From assembly GCA_021613375.1 (NCBI GenBank), contig CM038717.1, forward strand, positions 36,336,699 through 36,400,698: a stretch of 64,000 nucleotides of DNA, in the 5' to 3' direction. The notes under the pieces are model-generated. The model saw only the letters and a list, made by a program, of their open reading frames with translations, did not search any database and was not told the origin of the DNA. This document shows, one piece after another, positions 33,801 to 45,700 of the stretch (the stretch's first letter is position 1; every line of letters starts with the position of its first letter). The stretch comes from Megaleporinus macrocephalus. Taxonomy: Eukaryota > Chordata > Actinopteri > Characiformes > Anostomidae. The position numbers and the translations under genes are program-made.

Positions 33801-36800
33801 CTGTGATCTAAAACCAGGTGTTTCAGTTTCATTGTCCAACCCCTGTATGTCCACCTAGCAATTCAAATAGGAACTGCAGGGACCTGGCCGGAGAGGGTTT
33901 CACAGAGGGCTCCTCCTCTTCCTGGATGAAACTTTAGCTGGAAAAAGAGAAATTAAGCTAATTTGTTTAACGCTCAATTGGATAAATATTGGCCGATCGC
34001 ATGTTTTAATAAAAATCACAATATCGATACATAGTCCATCGATACTACCATCTCTAGTTTCAGGCAAGATCCTCAGACAAGGTTTAAAATAAGCCAGAGC
34101 GAGGTTTACAGTAGAACTTGCAATAAGGTAAAGACACAGATGTGATGGTATACAGCCTGAAATTCATTATTTCTACAGAAACCTTGTGAATATGTATCTT
34201 AACGGAACAGAAGGCCAAACGAGTAAAGGCACGTTTGAAAAGGTTAATAACTTCTATAAGAAAAAGCTATTTGAACAGGTGCAATTTTCACATCGCAGGA
34301 GCTGTGATTCTAATTACAGCCCACACGATCAACTAGGGATGTGTACGACTGCTCGAGCATTCGTTTAACCTTTATATGTAATTCATTACGTTTCATCACA
34401 CGAAGACAACATACACCAACGTCTTCAGCTCCACCTCACTGTCTCTATTATATCAGCTCCACTGACCGTATAGGAGCACTCTGTAGTTCTACACTTACAG
34501 ACTGTAGATCATCTGATTCCCTGTACACTTTATTACTCTGTACTTTAATCGTCAGGACCCCCACAGGACCACCACAGAGGTGGATCAATGATGTATGCAG
34601 AGAAATAGACAGACTACAGTTTACCTGTAGACAGGTAGGTGAAGGTGGTGTTACAGTTTACCTGTACACAGGTAGGTGAAGGTAGTGTTACAGTTTAACT
34701 GTACACAGGTAGGTGAAGGTAGTGTTACAGTTTACCTGTACACAGGTAGGTGAAGGTAGTGTTACAGTTTAACTGTACACAGGTAGGTGAAGGTAGTGTT
34801 ACAGTTTACCTGTACACAGGTAGGTGAAGGTAGTGTTACAGTTTAACTGTACACAGGTAGGTGAAGGTAGTGTTACAGTTTATCTGTACACAGGTAGGTG
34901 AAGGTAGTGTTACAGTTTACCTGTACACAGGTAGGTGAAGGTGGTGTTACAGTTTACCTGTACACAGGTAGGTGAAGGTAGTGTTACAGTTTATCTGTAC
35001 ACAGGTAGGTGAGGGTAGTGTTACAGTTTACCTGTACACAGGTAGGTGAAGGTAGTGTTACAGTTTATCTGTACACAGGTAGGAGAAGGTAGTGTTACAG
35101 TTTACCTGTACACAGGTAGGTGAAGGTAGTGTTACAGTTTATCTGTACACAGGTAGGTGAAGGTAGTGTTACAGTTTACCTGTACACAGGTAGGAGAAGG
35201 TAGTGTTACAGTTTACCTGTACACAGGTAGGTGAAGGTAGTGTTACAGTTTACCTGCACACAGGTAGGTGAAGGTAGTGTTACAGTTTACCTGCACACAT
35301 GTAGGTGAAGGTAGTGTTACAGTTTACCTGTACACAGGTAGGTGAAGGTAGTGTTACAGTTTACCTGCACACAGGTAGGTGAAGGTAGTGTTACAGTTTA
35401 CCTGCACACAGGTAGGTGAAGGTAGTGTTACAGTTTACCTGCACACATGTAGGTGAAGGTAGTGTTACAGTTTACCTGTACACAGGTAGGTGAAGGTAGT
35501 GTTACAGTTTATCTGTACACAGGTAGGTGAAGGTAGTGTTACAGCTTACCTGTACACAGGTAGGTGAAGGTAGTGTTACAGTTTATCTGTACACAGGTAG
35601 GTGAAGGTAGCGTTACAGTTTACCTGTACACAGGTAGGTGAAGGTAGTGTAACAGTTTATCTGTACACAGGTAGGTGAAGGTAGTGTTACAGTTTATCTG
35701 TACACAGGTAGGTGAAGGTAGTGTTACAGTTTACCTGTACACAGGTAGGTGAAGGTAGTGTTACAGTTTACCTGTACACAGGTAGGTGAAGGTAGTGTTA
35801 CAGTTTATCTGTACACAGGTAGGAGAAGGTAGTGTTACAGTTTACCTGTACACAGGTAGGTGAAGGTAGTGTTACAGTTTTCCTGTACACAGGTAGGTGA
35901 AGGTAGTGTTACAGTTTACCTGTACACAGGTAGGAGAAGGTAGTGTTACAGTTTACCTGTACACAGGTAGGTGAAGGTAGTGTTACAGTTTATCTGTACA
36001 CAGGTAGGTGAAGGTAGTGTTACAGTTTACCTGTACACAGGTAGGTGAATGTAGTGTTACAGTTTAGCTGTACACAGGTAGGTGAAGGTAGTGTTACAGT
36101 TCACCTGAACACAGGTAGATGAAGGTAGTGTAACAGTTTATCTGTGCACAGGTAGGTGAAGGTAGTGTAACAGTTTATCTGTACACAGGTAGGGTGAAGG
36201 TAGTGTTACCGTTTATCTGTACACAGGTAGGTGAAGGTAGTGTTACAGTTTATCTGTACACAGGTAGGTGAAGGTAGTGTTACAGTTTACCTGTACACAG
36301 GTAGGTGAAGGTAGTGTTACAGTTTACCTGTACACAGGTAGGAGAAGGTAGTGTTACAGTTTACCTGTACACAGGTAGGTGAAGGTAGTGTTACAGTTTT
36401 CCTGTACACAGGTAGGTGAAGGTAGTGTTACAGTTTACCTGTACACAGGTAGGAGAAGGTAGTGTTACAGTTTACCTGTACACAGGTAGGAGAAGGTAGT
36501 GTTAGGAATCTTACCCAAGGACTCTTACGGGTATAGTGTAAGGTGGTTATTCAGGTGAGGAGTGATTACCAACTACTGTAACACTAATCCACATGGATGC
36601 AGTTCCTGTCTCTACACCACATGAAACGTTAATACACTGGCAGGTATGTACATATCACGTCGGCCCACAGTTCCTATATCGGTGCATCTCTACCTCTACC
36701 TAAAATAAATCAGACAAGGCCGAAATCTTCTAAGATCATTTCCTACTGATGTTGTTCATGCTCGTTGCTTTTAGCTCTAAAGATGTATTTTTCTGAGACT

Positions 36801-37331
36801 TAACAAGACCAGCAGGCACACCTCGGCCCATCTGGCACTGAGTAGATATATTTAGTTTCCACACCCGGGGGAGAAAAAAAAAAAGGAATGCTCACACAGT
36901 AATGTAACAAATCTCTCAGTATGTGTGCATTCTCAGTGAGAAAACGTGCGAGAGCTCACCAGGAGTTGCTGCAGGTCAGCGTGAGCCATGGCTAAACGGC
37001 GATGACAGTCGGGAATCATCATTCTGGACTCCTGCAGCACCTCCATCTGTCCGTACACACATGATCGCACACGTACACACACAGAGGAAAGAACGGAGAT
37101 TCATTACACAAACATTAAAACCACGCTGACCAAAATGTGACGCTCGTTCTGAACAAGAGAACTGCCGGACTGGAACAGATCGCAAGCCGAGAGACAACAC
37201 CCAACTGAAAAAAAACCCGTTTCCCTCACTCTCTGTGCACTTTTATTATAATAGATATTTTATTAATCACCCACATTATCAACTACAGTAGCTTTAGTTT
37301 TGAGTAGGGGAACTAAACAAATATATATATG

Positions 37332-37368
<37 letters not shown>

Positions 37369-39042
37369 TATTATTATTATTATTATTACCCATTGCAATT
37401 TAAACAACAGTCACCATACTGGTAAGAAAAAATGCAATAAGTGTTCATGAATAAGAATCAGTTCATAATGATTAATAATAGGCGTGTAAGAAAATATAGA
37501 AAAATCGAATATCGGGATATTATATTGTGTTACTGTATCGATTTTCAAAAACACAGTATTGATAAACAGATTTCTGGCAGACAGTGAATCATTGTGTGTT
37601 GTGTTTAAACCTCTGACCACTAGATGTCAGTGTTGTAATCCATTTTCAGCTCCACTCCAACATTAACAAGCAGCACAAGGACGCAAAGGTATTGTAAGCA
37701 GTGATAAACCTGTTCATATAGTGGTATGTTTTAATAGTAGGATTTAAAAGACTGCAGTAGATCACTTTGCGTGGAATATCGCAATATATATGTATTGTAT
37801 CTCCAGGTTCTTGCCAATACACGGCCTTAGTTAATAATAATGGTAATAATAGTAATAGTAGTAATAATAGTAGTAATAATAGTAATAACATCAATAGATA
37901 GCTTAATCATTAATAAGCAGATGTAACAAAAATAAAAAGGGGAACATTGATCTGCTATATCTAATTAATATTAGTGTGATAAAGTACGATCAGTAACCAG
38001 AAAGGCCTGAGGTTTCACAGAATATATCAGAGGTCCAATGCGGACCCAAACCGATAAACTATTGAGAAGGATTTAATTTTGACAGTGTTTATTTTAAGCG
38101 GTGGAGCTTTTCTTCACTTTTTTTTTTATTATGCACCACAACTAAAACAAGGTAACAAAATTCAATAATTTATAACACAAACTGAATGATTTCAGTATTA
38201 CCAATACTGTCTCACTCAATGATCTCTGATATGTTTGTAAGTGTCTGAGTTGGTGGACTATTTGTAAGCCAACACGCACATACATTTAAAATAATGTAGT
38301 AACAGCACTTCTTAGTTAGTTTGGGGGCTGCTGTGTTCAGTATACATACCCACTTCCGGCCCCTCATATGATTTTTTTTTACTTGACAAAGAAAGCACAA
38401 TTAGTCCTGTTTTATTAGATTTATTGCAGTTAATCATTAAAATACTATTACTGCGTTGCTATATATAGCAATGCAGATTCTATTTATTCTCTGCCGAGTA
38501 ATTAAATCACAGAGAAACTAAACACTGTGACTCATATCAAGAAAAGGTCCTGAATTATCCTGCTATAATACTTCTGCCACGCCACCCAGCCTCACCGCAC
38601 ACTTATTTTTGGTTACGGCAAGAGGTAGTTCAGGAAACATTATTAATATGCACCAAAACTCTAAATATCTACCAACACTCAGCAGTTACAACTGCTTATT
38701 AATTAATTCCTAAATGCTTAATTAAATAAAAACTAATTTTAAACCATTTGAAAACACACACCCCTGACCAACATATCAGTCTGCTATTTAATGAATTTAT
38801 TAAACATAGAAACACTAAATTTAGATGATGCTAAAATATGAAAACTGACTGAAGACTGATGACTGTATTACTGACTATGAAATACGGGTTATACATGTGA
38901 TGCTGATACAGGTGGACTTTTACACTGTATACAAGGTGTGAGCATCCTGCATATGTACACTGGTGTTAGCTGGGAACTCCCATACTGGTGCATCCCTAAT
39001 AAAGCGATGCTGCTAATTTAACCAAATCTTTCAGGCCTATTT

Positions 39043-39080
<38 letters not shown>

Positions 39081-39578
39081 ACACGTGTGTGACCCATCAA
39101 ATACAAAAGGAGACGTGTGTGTGAGGGTTACATCCCTAGAGCTGCTCTCAGTGAGAAGTGAATGCTGTATTGGCTTATCGACCTGTCACAACACACACAC
39201 AGACACAGACACACACACAAACTAGAAAACCCATCTCACTCACACACACATACGTTTGTCTTACTATATTTGTGAGGACATGCATAGGTTTCTATTGACT
39301 TTTGTATCACCGTAGCTAAATGATACTACAGCTAGACCTAGTCTTAACCTCAGGACCAAAAAGGCTTTTTCTGCTCTATTATATTTTCCCAAAAAATAAA
39401 AAATAAATCCCTCACAAGTATAGCACTACAAGAACACACACACACAGAGCATAGCAGGCCACAGACACGCACACAGCCGTATGATCGGCCCCTCTGGTGC
39501 GAGGACGTCTCGGGTAACGCTATCGGACACACACATCAAAGCAAAGCTTTTTCCGCATCCACTCCAGATGTGAGATTA

Positions 39579-39637
<59 letters not shown>

Positions 39638-40326
39638 TATGAGAGAGGGCGAGAGAGAGAGAATATGGTATAAAATTAATTTCCTGCTTCGTGACTTTTG
39701 TTTATTTATTTATTTATTTATTTATTTTAAGTATGTTTTTTTTACTTTTTTTATTTTAAACTTCTTTAACACACATATTAAACAATACAAGAATCTCTTG
39801 AGAAGCTGATTCACTTTTTGTACTAGCAGAAAGTTAGACCTCCAAAGCTGTGCGTACCTGCTGATGGGGGTTCAAAGCAGCTTCTCTTAAAATTAAGCCC
39901 ATGAAAATGACTTGCCGTGCTAAGAGCTCCCCCTAGTGGAAAAAAATCACTCTGCTAAACATGCACAAGTAAGTGTGTTCCTTGTCATTTCTGTTGTCAC
40001 CTTCTCTTTTATTTGTTTTGCAGTGATAATATCAAAGGGGGGTACAATTCCAGTACAGTACAACAGAAACTTATTTATGTGTGTTGTCCAATCCAGCGAA
40101 TCCAGCTCTTGCCTTAAAGCAGGTGTTCCTTGTCATTTTAAATGTAATATTTTTCATATTTTCAATGTCAATATTGAATATTTCAAGTCAATATTTAATA
40201 TTTTAAGTCAAACCCTTGTCTGAATTTTGCTGCTGAGGTGCCAAATTTACCCATAAACAATAATATGTTTCAATTATTCTGGCCACAATGTTTATTCACC
40301 AATACTGACAAAGCCGCAGGTCAACA

Positions 40327-40397
<71 letters not shown>

Positions 40398-42493
40398 GTT
40401 TATTTGCCTAATGCTCATATAAATTAAATTTTTGGTTTCATTCCACTAATTTAGACAACATTCCATTAATCCTACTATCCACTGAAGTCCTACAGAGACA
40501 TACGCCAGGTAACCTACTTTACTATAATGAATTACTCCCAGTGAGTCAAAGAACCTGACAGAATATTCTCAGCAAAACAAGCTTAGGATTTGTGTTGGTG
40601 CTGCAGAATATAGTTCAACTCAATAGATTTACTGCGCTTGCAGATCAGTGCCCACAACATGGGCCGCATGTCCGACACAGAGCTGCACAAAGACTGGACA
40701 AAGCTTTCCACACCACAGTTTGGCCTTCATTCCTAACATTAAGCACGCGCTAGAACTGCGATGCTGCATGAACCGCTGTTTACAAAGCTTTTAAACACTA
40801 TTTCATTATTTACACTCATGCATTTTTAATTAGGCTTTATTCCACACTCTGCTTCGCACTTCTCAAATGGAAAACTCTTGCTGAGCACATTTTAAAGGGA
40901 GCAATAAATCATGATTATTCGCAGCACTTATGCTGATTAATAACAGACACAGATAATGCATACATATTTTCCTGGACTGTTCTCAATAAACTGGGAGCTG
41001 GCTTGCGTTTCGCATTGTTCTGCTTTCCGCCGAGGGTGGGGCAGGGGTTGAAAATGTAGTGTATATCACTGAGAGACCCCAAACCTGGTCACCGAGTCCA
41101 GCACACTGACCTGTTTCTTGATGAGATACTCATCACCTGCCTCGGCCTTCAGCCTCTCGATCCTCTCCTCCTGCTGCTTCGCCTCCTTTATATACAACAC
41201 CTCCTCTTTGGCCAGGCTGCAGGAAGGAAGGGAGACAGACAGAGATGGTTAAAATTCTCATGGAACGGACCAAAACACGTCCATTAGTACATTAGAAATA
41301 TTCAGAATTAGTCAATGATTCAATAGCATAGTATCAACTGAAGTTCTTGAAGGTACAGCAAAATGTCTGGAGCTCATTTGTCTGTTTTAAGTTTAATTTA
41401 AAGCTTAAAGCCTTCATTTATTATTATTATTTTTGAATTGTCTCTGTACTGTAATGGTTTGTTGGTAAACTATAACCATATAAACCAAAAGAATAAAATA
41501 CTTAGCAGCACAAATAAAGAAAAAAGCCAATCGCTGTAAGTGTTGTGGAAAAAAATAGCAAAAACACTACATTCTGTAAAAAACATAATTTAAAATATTA
41601 GCTCTAAAATACTAACCGTAGTCTAACAATACTGCAAATGGTGGCGAGAATATATAACAATACTCGATGACCTCGTCACGATACACTACATACATCACAA
41701 TATGTAGTTTTCCTGAAGTTTATTAAGTTAAAAGAGAAAAACAACAAAAACAGTAGTGGTACATTTAAACATACTATAGAAATATGAAGTGTTTTTTCTT
41801 TAATACTTTACATACTCACTAAATTAAACCACACAGCACAAACTATGCTCCCCTTGTGATGAAACAAGCATTGTTCAATCATTGTTCTTCAAGTACTGAC
41901 AAGATCCTGAATACACTCTGACCAGATCAGTAATGTTCAGAATATATTCAAGAGTTTGATTGTCATATGCACAGCAGAAACAGACAGTTCCACTGTACAT
42001 TGAAATTCTTACTTTGCTGCTCCTCCATTCACCAATAGATGAAGATAACAAAAAAGAAATAATTAAATATATGTACAAAATATATAAAGTATAATAATGT
42101 AAGTTGAATTTTTCTTTTTTTATAGTTAAAAATAAAAAATAAAAGTTACGTGTGCTTTTATGTGCAAGTATGAAGAGCAGCAGCCATAGCCCATAGCCAA
42201 AATATATAATACATAAGAATAACAGTAAATAAACTCTAGGACTTCTAGGACTAGCTCACTCTTCCAGTTTAAGAATCAAATACTTGTATAAATACGTGTA
42301 ATGCTACGCTTTCCAAATCAAAACACTTTATACGAAGAGTAAAACATTCTTATTCGTAGGTTTGTAAAGAGGCGAGTAATCCAAGTGATTTTGGAGATCT
42401 TTTATTGCACCATTCAGGACAAGTGTGCTGCAAGGTTTGTTAAAACAATATACACTAACCCATCTTACTTCCTTACTAATGCGTGTACCGTAC

Positions 42494-42524
<31 letters not shown>

Positions 42525-42697
42525 TTTTTATACTACATTTGGAAGCAGCCACTCGTTTACATTACATACAAATTTCATAATGAATGGAGCAATAGAAACA
42601 ATCTAAAATCTCTTAGGGAAAATAAAATGTCTGGTTCCATTGACTTACAATGGAACCAGAAGTTGGCATTTTGAAGATACTTGTTTTTCATTGGACA

Positions 42698-42783
<86 letters not shown>

Positions 42784-45700
42784 TGAACAAGGAAAAGGTA
42801 CAACTACAGTAATAAAACAGTGTAAATGTTACTCTTTGGTTAAGTTATTATTTAATCATCACACAGCAACTGCAGTAATGAAAATGAATGAACGTATAGT
42901 AAAGCGTGGTAATGAATACTAAAGGAACATAAGTTGCGGTAGTGAAAACTTAATGAACATAATGTGCATACATTCACAGATAATAAATACCACGGCAGTG
43001 GCTAGTCAACATAAGAAAGAGTAAGAGAGAAAAAAAAGGAGGAAAAAAAAAAAAAAAGAACATTACTGGTTAAAGCTTAAGTCCAACAGGGGACAGTAAA
43101 CCTGACTACTCTTTACACTGGATACCAAAACCTGATGATCTGGTATCACTAATCTTTATTTTGCAATGTCAGATTTTAACAGAACCAAGTTCTAAAGTTT
43201 TTAACAAAATCTGAATCTTTTACTGAATGTACCCAAACTGGACCTGGTATCTGATCAGGGTTACCAGATTGGGTGGAATCACTAGCTCTTATTATTTATA
43301 TGTCCTTGTAGTGTTTCTCTTAAGCTTTATTTTTAAGAAGAATTATGAATAATGATAATTATAATAACACTAAATAACACTTTATTTTTATATAATTCTT
43401 TCCACTTATCTCTTTAGAAAATTAGAATTTTTGAGATATCACCCCAAAGAATGTTGAAAAACCAAGATATTTAATAGCTGCAACCCAAAAATTCTGAATC
43501 ATATACAATTAAAATTAACCTGGTCCATCATTAGTTAAAAAAATGTTATATGACTGGTCTTCACCACTAATGCTGGTAAAAGGGGGCAAATGAGCGCAGC
43601 AGATCCCCCCATTGTGGCTGTGATTCGCTAAAACATGGCCGACTCCCCCTGAACAACACTCCGGCGCGCATCCCTATCCGAGGCACATCCGGGCTGAGCT
43701 TCCCAGCACTGGAAGTCTCCACATCTTCCTCCCGTCGTTTATCTGTGTCTGTTGCATGCGTCAATCACAGCTACATGCTTGTTAGCCACAGCGGCGTACG
43801 GAACGTAGACGCTCGCACAGAGCAGCAGCGCTTGAGTTACTTCCTGATCGCTACGCTAATCTGTCTCTTAACTCCATTTATCTGACACACACGCGTGCGA
43901 GCGTGCGCACACACTCTCAGAGAACTGCCCCTTGTAGGATTAATTGATCATCAATTTAGCCCCTAATTTGGACTAAGTCAGGTGGCAAATGGGCCACTTT
44001 TACTTGATTGTTACTGAAAACGGGCCGCGGGAACATTGATAAATTTTGATTATTTATCAATTACGGCCAAATGAACTAAATGCATTGAATAAATTCGAGC
44101 GGCGATGGTCGTAATGGAGTTTGAAAATATCACTATTGATAATGATTCCGGCTAATAGTCTTTTTCCGTCTGCCCGCCGCCGCTTCTCCGGATGACATGG
44201 CGTCGCGGAATTCATTTTTCATAAAATCAGCCGTGTGTGCGCGCGCACGCGTCAGCCTCTTCCTCATTAATCAGACCCATTCCGGCGGGGTGCGCGGCAT
44301 CCCGGATCCGCCCGCGACTCTCACTCATATTTTACATCAATTACGCTTTATTTAACAGGCCTCCATCAACATGCGCCGCTTTAATCCCCGACATATGCTC
44401 AGGTGAGGCTGTCTCTCTCTCTCCTCCTCTCTCTCTCTCTCTCGTATGCCTGTTTAGAAACAAGCTGGGGAGGGAAAGATGAAGGCAGGGTGGGGTGGAG
44501 AGATAGATGGACAGGCTGGGGGGGGAGGGGGGGTGTTGGCTGGTGAAGGCGAAAGGTGTTGAATAATTCCAGGGAAGCTGAAGGACAGGCTAATGAAACC
44601 GCGCCACGCTGATGTTAATTTCTTATTTCTGCCCGGGTGAGACGGGAGGGGGGGGGGGCCCTCCTTATAGCAGGGGTGGGGCCGGGCCGGGTCGGCCGGA
44701 CTTTTTAAAAAGGGGCTGCCAGCACGGTTTCCCCTCAGCGTAATGGAAAAAGCATCTCTCTGGAAAATAGAGAAAAGAATTAGAGGCGACACACACATTC
44801 GCCCGCCTCTAATACTGTATTTTTGAGGCGCCCGAGGCGCTCGAGGCCCCCGGCAGCACCCGGTGACAAAAGCAAATTACTGTTGTCATTTTATTAAGGG
44901 CATCCGCTGAGCTAGGCCTGAAACGGGCGGCTGGATTACAACACATACACACTCTCGCTCACGTGTGCACTTTCGGTTAGACACACACTCTCACTCACAC
45001 ACACGCACATACAAATAAATAAATAAATAAAAACACATAAGGCTTATTTGAGGCTTAAAGTAGTAAAAGAGTGGAAAGAAAGAAAGAAAAAATTAAAGGC
45101 GAGACAGAGAGGCAGAGACTAGGAGGAGACCGGGGTCTTCACTTTGTCCTAGGCTAAAGGAAGGACCACAGGCCAGGGTCAGGCTGCACCACTATGAACT
45201 GCAGCAATGCTGTAGCAGCAGTTAAGGATATATAAAGTAATGTGTTTAACCCCCAGCAGCTAAATTTCATGTAAATTTCTATTTACTGGCCCAGTTTAAA
45301 ACAAATAGAAACAAAATATAAAATGTGAGGCTACACTTTGTGATTTATTTACCCGCAAATGTAGAAAGATAGATACTTTATAGATCCCAGAGGGAAATTC
45401 AAGGCCTCCAGTAGCTATTCCACAAGTGCAAGAGGTAAGAAAAAACAGGGCAGTTACAAGAAAAAATAAAGATAGAATATAAAACAAATAGAATATCGCC
45501 GCTGTCCAATGAAAAATAAGTATCTCCAAAATAGGAACTTTACAGGAGAAGCCAAAAACAGTCTTTACTTTCAATGCAAGTCAATGGAACCAGAATTATT
45601 TCCATTGGTCCATTTATCATGGAAATCTTACACGATGTAAACGGCAGCTGTTGTGTTCAAATGATGTAGAAATACAAAATACAAAACAGACAGTAGTGCA

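Larger units (their letters stand above)
30751..34056. mobile_element. hAT-like element with perfect 8-bp target duplication
   Basis: GTTTCAGG flanks both ends (30743-30750 and 34057-34064). The terminal sequences are TAGAGATTGGCTGATC on the left and, inverted, TAGAGATGGTAGTATCGATG on the right. An 8-bp duplication and TAGAGATG-type ends fit the hAT superfamily. A shorter related copy lies at 51572-52376. Relative to that copy, this one carries about 2 kb of extra interior (about 31076-33102, including a minisatellite) and a Tc1 fragment at about 33237-33847. No hAT transposase frame is visible, so it is non-autonomous. Confidence 0.8.
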
